NCBI GenBank assembly: GCA_905480075.1
Contig: CAJQOX010000054.1
Location: forward strand, 1 to 42,198
Direction of reading: 5' to 3'
DNA from: an uncultured Aureispira sp.
GTDB lineage: Bacteria; Bacteroidota; Bacteroidia; Chitinophagales; Saprospiraceae
Length of the DNA stretch: 42,198 bases
The position numbers were made by a program, and so were the translations under genes. This document shows positions 1-9,700 of the stretch, piece by piece (position 1 is the first letter of the stretch; every line of letters begins with the position of its first letter). The notes under the pieces were generated by a model. The model was not told the DNA's origin. It saw only the letters and a program-made list of their open reading frames with translations, and searched no databases.

Positions 1-751
1 AGACAAGCTGGACAAGATTGGTTGGGAAGGCGTAGAAAGAGAACTGGATAAACTAGGAATTGATAAAGAAGGGTTCAAAAAGGTGAAGGCAGTAATAAAA
101 GCAGATAACCTAAGCGAACTGGAGCAAATGTTTGAGGGAACAGAAGTGGGAAAAGAGGGCATTAATGAATTGAAAACCGTTCAGGGTTTTCTGGAAGGCT
201 ATCAGTTCAGCAATACATTAAGTATTGACTTTTCCCTTGCCAGGGGGCTGAGTTATTATACGGGATGTATTTATGAGGTTGAAGTTGACACCACTTTCGA
301 AAAACAGAGAAACATAAAGATGGGTAGTATTGGCGGAGGCGGCAGGTATGCAGACCTTACAGGCATTTTCGGACTGAAAGATATGTCGGGCGTTGGAGTT
401 TCATTTGGAGCGGCTCGGATATATGATGTAATGGAAGAGTTAAATTTATTTGAAGGCATGGATTTCAAGGAGAGCAAATTAATGTTTTTAGCAATGGACG
501 AAGATTCTCTTGCCTATGGATTTAATGCACTCAGAAAAGTAAGAGCAGCAGGAATTTCTTCTACAATATACCCCAAGGCGTGGAAATTTCAGAAACTCAT
601 GAAACACGCAAATAATGTGGGGGTTCCCTTTGTTGTAATAATAGGCAGCAAGGAGGTTGAGCGTGGCGAATTGGGCTTTAAAAACATGCAAAGCGGAGAA
701 CAGAAATCAATGAATATAGAGGATATAATAGCTTTTATAAGTAGTAAATAG
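1..751 (+). CDS. hisS: Histidyl-tRNA synthetase, C-terminal part (5' end outside window)
   Basis: Charges tRNA-His with histidine in the cytoplasm. The frame is open from base 2 to the left edge (it reads DKLDKIGWEGVERELDKLGI and on), so the gene begins outside the window and the GTG at 83 is not a real start. Seen: the class II motif ARGLSYYTGCIYEVE, the histidine-binding stretch of HisRS, followed by GSIGGGGRYADL and GVGVSFGAARI (motif 3 region), then an anticodon-binding domain of about 90 residues ending at the stop. About 250 residues are present, consistent with the C-terminal half to two thirds of the family's roughly 450 residues. It converges with lipA across a 228-bp gap. Identification is firm. 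Confidence 0.96.
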   Translation, partial: DKLDKIGWEGVERELDKLGIDKEGFKKVKAVIKADNLSELEQMFEGTEVGKEGINELKTVQGFLEGYQFSNTLSIDFSLARGLSYYTGCIYEVEVDTTFEKQRNIKMGSIGGGGRYADLTGIFGLKDMSGVGVSFGAARIYDVMEELNLFEGMDFKESKLMFLAMDEDSLAYGFNALRKVRAAGISSTIYPKAWKFQKLMKHANNVGVPFVVIIGSKEVERGELGFKNMQSGEQKSMNIEDIIAFISSK

Positions 752-847
752 AAAAAACATTTTGATTTTAAATTATCAATAAAGACTGTTGAATCAGCCT
801 GAACGGAATTTTTTTTTGAAGTTTACAACAGCAGATTAAATTGCAGC

Positions 848-873
848 GCCCTGGCTTGGGGAATTCCTAGGGC
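848..873. other. Weak hairpin between convergent hisS and lipA
   Basis: GCCCTGG at 848-854 can pair with CCTAGGGC at 866-873, with one G-T pair, around a loop of 11 bases. It lies between two convergent genes, where a bidirectional terminator would be expected, but no run of T follows on either strand. A second perfect palindrome, TCAGAAATTTCTGA, is at 919-932. Function is not established. Confidence 0.25.
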
Positions 874-979
874 TATAACAATTCTACGATAGCAATGTAA
901 ATAAAGACCAAATATAAATCAGAAATTTCTGACCAAAAATCATTTCACTCCCTGCAAAAAATCAATTTTCCATCAGGAA

Positions 980-1855
980 TCAGATATGTCTTTCAGCGTG
1001 ATAAGAGGATCTGACCATCGGGCCTGACTCTACATAATCGAAGCCTTTTTGCAGACCTATTTCCTTATATTCGGCAAAAACATCAGGGTGGACATATTCT
1101 GCGATAGCGATGTGTCTTTTGGTAGGTTGCAGATACTGACCGATAGTAAGAACATCGCAGCCATATTCGAGAAGATCATCCATAGTTTGCATCATTTCCT
1201 CTTTGGTTTCACCCAAGCCAGCCATTACACCGGATTTTGTTCTTTTTCCAAAATCCTTAGTTCTTTTTATTTGTTCGAGGCTACGGAGATATTTAGCTTG
1301 TGGACGGACTTTTCTATAGAGGGAAGGCACTGTTTCAATATTATGTGAGACCACTTCCTGTCCTGCACTGATCATCAATTCCAGGGCATCCCATTTAGCT
1401 CTGACATCCGGAATAAGTGTTTCGATAGTAGTTAAGGGAGAGAGTTCTTTGGTAAATTTAACCGTTTCGAACCATATTTTAGCCCCTTTATCTTTGAGTT
1501 CATCTCTGTTTACCGAAGTAATAACAGCATGTTTGACCTGCATCAACTTAATAGCTTCTGCTACTCTGAGGGGCTCATCGGTATCGAGTTCAGGCGGTCG
1601 ACCGGTAGCCACTGCACAAAAGGAGCAGGAACGAGTACAAACATTTCCGAGAATCATAAAAGTAGCCGTTCCTTCGCCCCAGCACTCCCCCATATTAGGG
1701 CAATGACCTGATTGACAGATAGTATGTAATTTATACTCATCGACGAGTTTACGGACTTTCTTATAATTTTCACCTATTGGCAATCGTACTCTAAGCCAAT
1801 CCGGTTTTTTGGGTCGGTCATTTTTTTTACTGACAACAGGAAGTTCTATTAACAT
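980..1855 (-). CDS. lipA: Lipoyl synthase (radical SAM)
   Basis: Inserts two sulfur atoms into the octanoyl group on lipoyl domains of 2-oxoacid dehydrogenases and the glycine cleavage H protein. Seen: two 4Fe-4S cysteine triads, C47/C52/C58 (CX4CX5C, the auxiliary cluster that donates sulfur in this family) and C73/C77/C80 (CX3CX2C, the radical-SAM cluster), and near the C-terminus RSSYHAE, the family's RSSY motif whose serine ligates the auxiliary cluster. The length of 291 residues is normal for LipA. The ATG start at 1855 precedes a normal N-terminal extension. It lies 41 bp downstream of the outer-membrane protein gene on the same strand, so the two may be cotranscribed. No lipB is visible here. 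Confidence 0.97.
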   Translation of the reverse strand: MLIELPVVSKKNDRPKKPDWLRVRLPIGENYKKVRKLVDEYKLHTICQSGHCPNMGECWGEGTATFMILGNVCTRSCSFCAVATGRPPELDTDEPLRVAEAIKLMQVKHAVITSVNRDELKDKGAKIWFETVKFTKELSPLTTIETLIPDVRAKWDALELMISAGQEVVSHNIETVPSLYRKVRPQAKYLRSLEQIKRTKDFGKRTKSGVMAGLGETKEEMMQTMDDLLEYGCDVLTIGQYLQPTKRHIAIAEYVHPDVFAEYKEIGLQKGFDYVESGPMVRSSYHAERHI

Positions 1856-1896
1856 AAATTAAAAATTAAAAAGAATTAAAATATCAAAAAAAACAA

Positions 1897-2655
1897 TCAC
1901 CATCTGTGACCGAGATTAATATTAATATACAAATTTACGAATACAGGTGTATTTTCTTCAAAAATCATCATAGGAATTTTTTTGAAGAAGAAATCAGCAG
2001 CAACACCGACTTCAATATCTTTGAGAACAGCATCATAGGCACCCCAATCGATAAGCAGACCTGCTTTAAGAAAAAAGCCAGGTGCAAGGTCGAGTTCATC
2101 CCAACCGTAAGCCGGTCCTGAAGGGCCGTCGACCTCCTGAGGGTTAAGGAATTTGAGCATATTAGTTTCGCTGAACTTTTCAGCAACGATAGTGGGAATA
2201 CCCCCATTATCCCTATAAATAAGATCCAGATAATACGGCCGAATCATACCCAGTGAAAAACCTCCGGAATAAGTAAACCCCAAAGAAACAGCACGGCGAT
2301 TTTTACCAGACAGGTAGAATTTTTCCTGATAGCCTAAACGTGTAAAAAAGAGATTATTTCTTTTACCGTAGATAAAGGCTTTGGGTGCCCCTCCGACGAT
2401 AGAAAGCCCATCATAGGTTTGTTGTCTTTCGCGGGCATTGGTAATTTCACCAAATTCAGTAATAATGCCAATAGATCTTGCCTGATTAACGATCATACCC
2501 CAACCGACCTTGACCTGAAAACCAGCAGTATTAATACCACCACCTACAAAGAGTTCATTTTTAACAGGAATAGTTTCGTCTCTGTCAGTATGCTTCTGAG
2601 CAGACAAAGTAAAAACAGAAACCCCGAGAAAAGCAATAAGAACAATTCTGAACAT
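1897..2655 (-). CDS. Predicted outer-membrane beta-barrel protein, unknown function
   Basis: Not a family I can name. Residues 1-19 form a signal peptide (hydrophobic core IVLIAFLGVSVFTL, likely cut after SAQ). The mature part of about 230 residues alternates short polar and aromatic strands typical of a small beta-barrel (for example NLFFTRLGYQEKFYL, AVSLGFTYSGGFSLGM, APGFFLKAGLLIDWG, VEVGVAADFFF) and ends in the aromatic residue W, as outer-membrane proteins often do. It is the likely first gene of a two-gene unit with lipA downstream; the combination shows no obvious functional logic. Outer-membrane location is inferred from composition only. Confidence 0.75.
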   Translation of the reverse strand: MFRIVLIAFLGVSVFTLSAQKHTDRDETIPVKNELFVGGGINTAGFQVKVGWGMIVNQARSIGIITEFGEITNARERQQTYDGLSIVGGAPKAFIYGKRNNLFFTRLGYQEKFYLSGKNRRAVSLGFTYSGGFSLGMIRPYYLDLIYRDNGGIPTIVAEKFSETNMLKFLNPQEVDGPSGPAYGWDELDLAPGFFLKAGLLIDWGAYDAVLKDIEVGVAADFFFKKIPMMIFEENTPVFVNLYININLGHRW

Positions 2656-3066
2656 GTTAATAAATTATAAAGCAAGGGAGTGAGAACAATTAAAAAAGAG
2701 TAATAAACCCCCTGGCAGTTAAAATTCTATTGTAAAAATACGAAAGAGAATCTGCAAATACAAAGACTAGGCATGAAATAATAATAAGAAGCCGTCACAA
2801 TCAGAGAAAATTCATAGACAAAATGCAGAAAACAAATAAAAACAGGAGCAGTTAAAATGTTCAAATTCTATCTAAATCATCATTTTTTGAACAGTCTTAC
2901 AATATAAAAAATATTAAGAGAAGCGAATTTGTTTAAAAGAAAAATGTAACTTTGGCCGAGTTAACATTAAGTTAAACAACAAATACGGAAGAGAAAACAC
3001 TAAAAAAAGCCTGGACGGAGAACCCCGGCAAGGTAAAATATCTGAAATAAAACAAGAGTAGAAGCT
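2656..3066. other. Divergent intergenic region
   Basis: This 411-bp AT-rich region lies between the leftward outer-membrane protein gene and the rightward receptor gene. It contains one good Bacteroidota-type promoter for the receptor (annotated separately). I see no convincing CAAANNTA box for the leftward gene, no tRNA and no open frame with coding character. Confidence 0.6.
2928..2954 (+). promoter_or_regulatory. Candidate Bacteroidota promoter for the TonB-dependent receptor
   Basis: TTTG at 2928-2931 and TAACTTTG at 2947-2954, an exact match to the -7 consensus TAnnTTTG. The 15-bp spacing is somewhat shorter than the usual 17-23. Transcription would start about 105 bp before the receptor ATG, leaving room for a leader. 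Confidence 0.5.
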
Positions 3067-5529
3067 ATGAAAGGTTTTACACAAACAATACTGATAATTA
3101 CTGCATTATACAGCAGCAGTCTATATGGACAGACCACCGGCATAATAACCGGTATTATTGCCGATTCGAGCACTAGTGAATCCTTACTGGGCGTAACAAT
3201 AGCCTGTGGAGAAATACAAAGGACATCAGATTATATAGAAGGGAAATACGAATTGGAATTATCAGCCGGTGAACATGAAATACAATTCAGTTATCTTGGC
3301 TACGCCACCTTAACAAAAAAAGTAATAATAAGCGGAGGCAAAACGGTGGTGATGAATATATCAATGTTAGAAGAATCCACATTATTGGAGCAGGCCACCG
3401 TAACGAGTTCTAAATTCAAAAAACCATTAGGAGAGGTTACGGTATCGCTGGCGATAATATCATCCGATTTGCTTGAGAACACGAATGCCAGTTCAGTAAA
3501 TCAGGCCCTGGAGAAAGTTCCCGGAGTAAACACGATGGGGGATCAGGTGACTATCCGGGGCGGTTCAGGATTTGCACAGGGTACCGGCAGCCGGGTATTG
3601 ATACTGATGGACGACATGCCGGCGATGCAGGCCGATGCGGGTTTGCCTAACTGGCGGGACCTGCCTACCGAGAACATACAGCAGATGGAAGTATTGAAGG
3701 GCGCAGCCTCAGCGCTTTACGGATCATCTGCTATGAACGGGGTCATCAATATACGTACAGCACTACCGACAAAGAAGCCCTATACAAAAGTGAGTTTATT
3801 CGGCACCTTGTACGGAGACCCGAAGGACAGTAAAAACAAATGGTGGACAGGGGCAAACATGCCTTTTGAGATGGGCTTGCAATTGGCACACCGTAGAAAG
3901 ATAGGTAAATTTGACGTTGTTCTCGGATCGAATTTATTTTACAACCAATCGTTTATGCAGGGATTTAGATATGTAGACCCCAACGCAGCAAACCCCGTAC
4001 TTGACACAAATTCTGCCTCGCAGGGATATGACCATAAAGCCCGCATAACAGTTAATGCGAGATACCGTCACAGCGAGAATCTGATTTTCTCTCTGAATAC
4101 GAACATCAACATGGGCAGTCAGAACAGTTATATGTTTCACTCGAGGGTAAGACCTCCATACGGACCTGACCTTGGACTTTACGAGACAGATTTTGAACCG
4201 GCACCAAAGGGGCAGAATTTCAGAATGACAATAGACCCTGCGGTCACCTATTTTGACAAGTGGAGCGATCGTCATCGTTTTCAGTTCCGATATTTCTACA
4301 TAGACAATAACAACGAGGGAAATCAGAGCAATTCCTCCAATCAGTTTTATGGTGAGTATCAGTTTATGCGACGTTTTGAGAAGTTAGGGGGATTGGAAAT
4401 AGTGGCCGGAGCAGTTGGCAGCACAATACTTTCAAGTTCTGAAGTGTATTCCAACGAGACCTATCAACATACAAATTTTGCCGCTTATTTACAGCTTGAT
4501 AAGAAATTTTTTAAGCGGTTAAATTTATCCTTCGGGATGCGTTATGAGTTGAATTCAACAAAGTATCCTGACTCCATACATTATACATTAACATTTAACG
4601 GTCAGCCTTTACCTAATGGAGATAAGCATGTTAATTTAACCGACACGATAGAGCACAAGCCGGTATTCCGGGCAGGCATAAGTTACAAGATAGGCCTGGC
4701 GACCTTTATCAGGGCATCCTGGGGACAGGGTTACCGTTTTCCGACCGTGTTGGAAAAATTTATTTCAACGAAAGCCGGCGGAATATCAATAGCCCCCAAT
4801 CCCGGTCTTGTATCCGAGACAGGATGGAGTGCTGAAATTGGAATAAAGCAGGGATTCAAGATCGGCAAGTGGCAGGGATTCATAGATCTGGCAGGATTCT
4901 GGACTGAATATGAGAACATGATGGAATTTCAGGCATCGCGGGAGATAAATTCTCAATTTTTCAATTTACCCATTGCTTTTCAGGTTCAAAACATAGGGAA
5001 TACAAGAATTACCGGATTGGACCTTAGCATAGCCGGAGAGGGAAACATAGGGCCTGTAAAAATCTCCTTGTTGGCCGGCTATACATTTTTGAACCCACAG
5101 TACAAAAACTTTGAAGACAGTCTGGTACAATTAGATATACAGACCTTTTCCACTACAACCGAAAACATCTTAAAATACAGAAACCGTCACACCATTAAAT
5201 TTGACGCACAGGCTACATTCAAGGGTATTTCAGCAGGATTCACCTTTCAATATCTGTCCTTTATGGAAGGCATAGACAAATTTTTGGATGGAGAGCAAGA
5301 CCCCTTAATATTCCCTCTTACACAAAATCCTTATACGAAAGTACACTACTTCCGCGAGGAGCACAAAAGCGGCACCTTTATTTTGAATGCCCGGGTAGCC
5401 TATCAGATTGCAAAATTTGTCAAGATATCGGTATTGATAAACAATTTGCTGAACGATGAATTTGCGATACAGCCCGGCAAGCTGGAGGCACCCCGAAATT
5501 TTGCAATGCGAGCTGATTTTACATTTTAA
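3067..5529 (+). CDS. TonB-dependent outer-membrane receptor with carboxypeptidase-regulatory N-terminal domain
   Basis: Energised uptake of a ligand across the outer membrane. Seen: signal peptide (residues 1-22), a CarboxypepD_reg-like beta-sandwich at about 23-112 (GIITGIIADSSTSESLLGVTI ... YELELSAGEHEIQFSYLGY), a TonB plug at about 118-235 with the hallmarks QALEKVPGVN, VTIRGGSGF, DMPA, VEVLKG-like MEVLKGAASALYGSSAMNG and VINI, then a 22-strand type barrel ending in FAMRADFTF with the terminal phenylalanine. At 820 residues it has normal length. No SusD partner follows, so it is not a standard polysaccharide-utilisation SusCD pair; the shorter plug region is more like siderophore, vitamin or metal receptors. 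The ligand cannot be told from sequence. A methyltransferase gene begins 21 bp downstream. Confidence 0.93.
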   Translation: MKGFTQTILIITALYSSSLYGQTTGIITGIIADSSTSESLLGVTIACGEIQRTSDYIEGKYELELSAGEHEIQFSYLGYATLTKKVIISGGKTVVMNISMLEESTLLEQATVTSSKFKKPLGEVTVSLAIISSDLLENTNASSVNQALEKVPGVNTMGDQVTIRGGSGFAQGTGSRVLILMDDMPAMQADAGLPNWRDLPTENIQQMEVLKGAASALYGSSAMNGVINIRTALPTKKPYTKVSLFGTLYGDPKDSKNKWWTGANMPFEMGLQLAHRRKIGKFDVVLGSNLFYNQSFMQGFRYVDPNAANPVLDTNSASQGYDHKARITVNARYRHSENLIFSLNTNINMGSQNSYMFHSRVRPPYGPDLGLYETDFEPAPKGQNFRMTIDPAVTYFDKWSDRHRFQFRYFYIDNNNEGNQSNSSNQFYGEYQFMRRFEKLGGLEIVAGAVGSTILSSSEVYSNETYQHTNFAAYLQLDKKFFKRLNLSFGMRYELNSTKYPDSIHYTLTFNGQPLPNGDKHVNLTDTIEHKPVFRAGISYKIGLATFIRASWGQGYRFPTVLEKFISTKAGGISIAPNPGLVSETGWSAEIGIKQGFKIGKWQGFIDLAGFWTEYENMMEFQASREINSQFFNLPIAFQVQNIGNTRITGLDLSIAGEGNIGPVKISLLAGYTFLNPQYKNFEDSLVQLDIQTFSTTTENILKYRNRHTIKFDAQATFKGISAGFTFQYLSFMEGIDKFLDGEQDPLIFPLTQNPYTKVHYFREEHKSGTFILNARVAYQIAKFVKISVLINNLLNDEFAIQPGKLEAPRNFAMRADFTF

Positions 5530-5550
5530 AAAAGAGAGAAGACATTTGGA

Positions 5551-6348
5551 ATGATACTACGATTTCTACGGTTTTACATGAAGGCGGAGACAAAACGGTC
5601 GATAAGTTCCCCCTTTGTAAAAGAACTGATAGAAGAAGTAATAGAGGACGATAGGATATATTATGATTTCGGCGCATTAGAGCGACTACGAAAGCAGATG
5701 GAGGAGAATAAAAGCACTTTAAATGTGAATGATCTGGGAGCTGGTTCGAGGGTCAATAAAAAACAAGACAGGAGTGTCAGCAGCATAGTACGGACCGCCG
5801 TTTCACCACAGAAGCAATGTGAGCAATTATTCAGACTGGTCAATTATTTACAACCAAGAAAGAGATTGGAGATAGGCACCTCACTGGGATTGAGTAGCTT
5901 GTATCAATACTTACCTATTCGAGGCGCTTCATTTCACACCTTAGAAGGCTGTCCGGAGATAGCAGAAATTGCGAAACAGAATTTCAGAAAGCTACGTGCT
6001 GAACAGATAAAGCTGCATATTGGAGATTTTGCAGATACACTGAAGCAGGGTCTTGATGAACTTGGCGTGGTGGATTATATATTTATAGACGGCAATCACC
6101 GTTTTGAGAGTACAGTAAAATATTTTGAGACCTGTCTGAAGTATAGTCATAGCGGGACAATAATCGTGTTGGATGATATACATTGGTCGAAGGAAATGGA
6201 AGCAGCCTGGGAGGCTATTAAACTTCATTCGAGTGTAAAACTGAGTATAGATTTATTTTATATGGGGCTGATATTTTTTGAGCGTCCCGAAAGTACTGAA
6301 TCACATTACAGAATAATCAAGAAGAAATATAAGCCCTGGCGATTTTAG
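5551..6348 (+). CDS. Class I SAM-dependent methyltransferase (O-methyltransferase-like, Methyltransf_24 type)
   Basis: A 265-residue Rossmann methyltransferase. Seen: ISSPFVKEL (residues 18-26; many Bacteroidota relatives have HSPFV here), DLGAGS at 61-66, the SAM-binding motif I LEIGTSLG at 106-113, the acidic motif II region LEGCPE at 131-136, and the later strands DYIFIDGNH (175-183) and IIVLDDIHW (204-212), which resemble the metal/acid region of catechol-type O-methyltransferases. ATG 5551 is chosen because it retains the hydrophobic N-terminus; ATG 5578 is an alternative. It is probably cotranscribed with the receptor 21 bp upstream, but the substrate is unknown. Confidence 0.85.
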   Translation: MILRFLRFYMKAETKRSISSPFVKELIEEVIEDDRIYYDFGALERLRKQMEENKSTLNVNDLGAGSRVNKKQDRSVSSIVRTAVSPQKQCEQLFRLVNYLQPRKRLEIGTSLGLSSLYQYLPIRGASFHTLEGCPEIAEIAKQNFRKLRAEQIKLHIGDFADTLKQGLDELGVVDYIFIDGNHRFESTVKYFETCLKYSHSGTIIVLDDIHWSKEMEAAWEAIKLHSSVKLSIDLFYMGLIFFERPESTESHYRIIKKKYKPWRF

Positions 6349-6529
6349 ATTTTTGATCGCTGCGCTTTTAGATCGCTCTGCTGTTAGATATTTGACTTTT
6401 TGGGGAGGCAGGGTGCGCATGTAATTCACCCTTACGATAATTGGATGATTGGATTTGTTATTACTGTTTTATTTTAATCATCTTTTTATTCATCACATCG
6501 ATCACATTCAATCATCCCATCCTCTTTTT

Positions 6530-6638
6530 GCGTCAGCGATGTGGAACAGTGCTACGCAGTAGCAGACCGCATCAACTGTTTTTACAGATGTGCGGGCCGA
6601 GCGAAAAGCGAGCTGTGAAACGTAGCGCCCGGACGCCC
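6530..6638 (+). repeat. GC-rich structured interspersed repeat, copy A
   Basis: About 109 bp beginning GCGTCAGCGATGTG and ending CGTAGCGCCCGGACGCCC, in an otherwise AT-rich sequence. By eye roughly 85-90% identical to 34810-34920. Hairpins: GCTAC-GCA-GTAGC at 6551-6563 and CAACTGT/ACAGATG (6573-6579 with 6584-6590, one mismatch). The second stem is perfect in the other copy, with a compensatory G-C to A-T change, which suggests that a folded form is conserved. GCTACG near the start can also pair with CGTAGC near the end. It contains no gene. Confidence 0.85.
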
Positions 6639-6648
6639 GGCTTTATAG

Positions 6649-6702
6649 TAGTAAGTAGTAAGTAGAAAGTCGTAAGTCGAAAATTTGCTTTGCAATTTTT
6701 AC
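6649..6702 (+). repeat. Heptamer array plus AAATTTGCTTTGCAA module, copy A
   Basis: Four 7-bp units, TAGTAAG, TAGTAAG, TAGAAAG and TCGTAAG, at 6649-6676, followed by AAAATTTGCTTTGCAA and TTTTTAC to 6702. The same module occurs on the minus strand at 35090-35141, where the heptamers all read TAGAAAG. Confidence 0.75.
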
Positions 6703-6748
6703 TTTTTGGGATCTTTACCCTGCTGCCATTTTAATGATTGAAGCAAAT

Positions 6749-9700
6749 TCATCTTCTTTGTCTGAGGGCCTGCAGCGACCACCACCCGAGAAAAGCGAGG
6801 AAGGCAATAGGGAGGATGAACCACCAAATATGGATAACCGGTTCGGAGATCTGAATGGCATCAGAATTTCCTATTTGAATAAAGGAGGCCCAAAAAGCGG
6901 GGTGTGCGTTGAGCCCTTCTGCCTTGTTGAGGAATTGAATTTTAGCCATTTGAAGCGCTTTGTCTTTAGGCATTCCTGCAATAACATTCTGATAAAAACA
7001 ATCAATCAGCAGCGGCTGATAAGTTTCTTTTTGGTTCCACAGTGTCATCAAAAGTGCGGGGCATCCTGCGTACATAAAAGACCTGCCGAAGGCGATAAGC
7101 CCCTCCCCTCTTTTAAGTTGCCCGTAATAAGAAGAGCAATTAGACAACGTTACAAGAGAAGCATTGAGATCAAGTTGTACTATTTCGTTTACTGTAAGAA
7201 AGTTATCTTCTTTTTGGTAGGCATCTTCTGCGAGGGCGATACAAGAAGCCCCGGGTTGAAACTGATTGACCAAAGCCTGCAAAGCAAGATGAAGCACATT
7301 ATACTCCCCGGCATAATCTTTAAGGTAATATTCTGTGGCATATTTATCATTATAGAAGTCCCCTTCATATTTTTGAGAAAGGAGATCAATTTCTTTGGCA
7401 GCATGAGTAGATTTCCTGAGATTATTCCTTAGATTAATAATAGATTCGTGGCGAAAATCAGCTTTCACCTGATCGGTATAAGTAGCCGACATACCTAAAA
7501 TTTTATTATTATCAAGAGGACCTTTTTTGCTGCAACTGAGGTAAAGAGAGGCAGAAAAATTATAAGAGATTATTTTTTGTTTAAGGAGAAAATCCAGGTT
7601 ATTGAAATTTATATTGTGAACCGAATCTACAGGTATATCTGTCAGCAGCGTTTCGAAAGGAATAAAAGACAATAATCCATCAGGAATAATGATGAGTCTG
7701 TTGCAATTATCATACAAATTGTGGTGCATCATTTTATAGAACAACTCATAGCTTGTTCTACAAAAATCCTTATAGCCTCCTGAATGCGTATGTTGAATTA
7801 ATTTGGGGTCTGTAAAATGTTTATAGTATTTGAGTACAGTAGGTTTATAGGTTCTCCAGAATATTTTTCGAACAGCGAAAGAATCTCTGCGAATAAGGAA
7901 CTGATACAAAGTATTGTTGCCTTCAAAATACTGAACAAGGGCAGTAGAATCGGGCAAAGCCATTTGAATGGAATCAACAGCAGGCAGGTTATCGGAAGAA
8001 ATAAAATGATAATATGCCGGGAATTCATTTTTAAATTTTAGTTTGCTGTCATTGAGTTGACCCTTTAAGGAGAGAAACTGTTCAGATAGCCAATCAATAT
8101 TGACAGAATCCTTAGAGCGCAATGCGTTGAGGCGATTTTTTTTAATCCAGACAATTCTGTTTTTAAGATTGGTGAAAGAATCGATGAGGTCTTGCGGCAC
8201 TTTTGCAAAGGAGTGATTGGCTGGATTAGTGACCGCCACATTACAGTGAAATTTTCTGGATAATTCAGAAAGATAAAAAGCTCTTTTCAAGTAAGATAAG
8301 TCTTTATATCTTTCGAACAAGAGGTAAGAGACATCAATACCCTGTTCAATAACAGAGATGCTGATTTTCAGGAAATCCCCGGAATTATCATTGATCAGAT
8401 TCAGCAAAGATTGATTATACCTGCAAAGCCTGTCGATATTGAGGAGCGACACATTGTATTTGGACTGATCATAGAGGCCGAACATAGCCCTAATACTAAG
8501 GCAGTTGATATCGACTAATTGCTTAACAGAGAAGACAGAATCGGGATGATGAAATCGGTCAGCTGAGACGATAGCAGCAGCCTCAGCAGCCTTATCAAGT
8601 ATTTTAAGGGCCTGTTTAAATTTCTTTATATCAAGCAAAAACTTCCCAAGTCTGCTGAGCGCATCAGCAGATTGAAGAGAGTGTGGGCCAAAAAACTGTT
8701 CGGTATCTGAAACAAATAATTTAAAAGCTGCTTCCGCCTGTTTAAAATTCTTTTTTGCCAGGTGCAGCGCGGCTTCAGTAAATTGAGGTTCAAAGAAATT
8801 CGGGGGGAATTTTTTAGCATATTTTTTATAGAGGTTGAGAAAAACCTGCGCACTATCAGACTGATTGACTTTGAGAAACTGTTTAGACATCAGGTTGGCT
8901 GCCCTGACAAATACAGGACTATTTTGGGGGCTTTGGGATGCGAAAATTTTTCTAAGGCAAAGAATAGTTTCGAGGGGTTTATTATCGCTATTATACAAGG
9001 CTTGAGCGAGTTGCAATCTAAAAGCAGGCAATTCTACATTTGACTGAGGGTTATTTTGCGGTAAAAAAGCGAGTGCACTTCTTGCTGACTTAACAGCGTC
9101 ATCAACATTAGATTGCAAAGAAAAAACATCAGAGAGATTAAGATAATTCAGGGCGAGGTTGAAAGAATCGGTAAGGGGAAGATTGCTCCGTTGATTAATA
9201 AGAGATTTTAGTGCAGCAGCAGCTTTAGCTTGCCTGCCTGATTTGCAAAAAACAGCAGCCTGAGTTGTAAAAAACAAAATAGAATCATTTTCATGAAGCG
9301 GTAATGATGCAGCATCATCCAGGTATTCAGTAGCTTTTTTAAGATTCAGATTTTCGTCGGCAAAAAACAAAGCGAGAGAGCAGTATGCAAATAACAAGGG
9401 TCTGTTATTTTGTTTGAACAATGCGAGAGAACGGAGGCAATTATCTGCTGAATCCGGGAGATTCTGCAGCAGTGCCGTTTTTGTCAATAGTGCCTGGTAC
9501 CATTGTGGAGAAAGCTGAAAATCATTCAACAAATACAATTTACGTGACAGCGGCACATCGGAACAATCAAGGATAAAGGTCATGGAATTGGCATTGGACC
9601 TGAGTATATCCGGATTATCAGAAGCATTGGGCAAGGAATTGAGTGATTTCTGATAAACAACAAGGCTATCGACAAGACGAAGTGTTTTGCAATAGTCAAT

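Larger units (their letters stand above)
6349..6748. other. Gene-free composite-repeat region between convergent genes (copy A)
   Basis: The 400 bp between the methyltransferase and TPR-CHAT genes hold no credible gene. In order: a degenerate duplicated unit around GATCGCTGCGC and GATCGCTCTGC (6356-6388); a loose inverted repeat, GGATGATTGGATTT at 6443-6456 against ATCATCCCATCC at 6511-6522; a GC-rich structured repeat (6530-6638); then a 7-bp tandem array and an AAATTTGCTTTGCAA motif (6649-6702). The same kinds of unit recur at 34.7-35.15 kb. Confidence 0.7.

Noticed and set aside
83-85. GTG at 83 as the hisS start
   Set aside because: The frame continues upstream to the window edge with HisRS-like sequence, so the gene is truncated, not started here.
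6441-6665. Plus-strand reading frame of 74 codons over the GC-rich repeat
   Set aside because: It runs through the structured repeat and tandem heptamers, has no protein-like pattern and no counterpart in copy B.
6734-7432. Plus-strand frame of 232 codons
   Set aside because: Lies antisense to the CHAT domain, whose reading frame has clear family motifs; the plus frame has no recognisable protein features.
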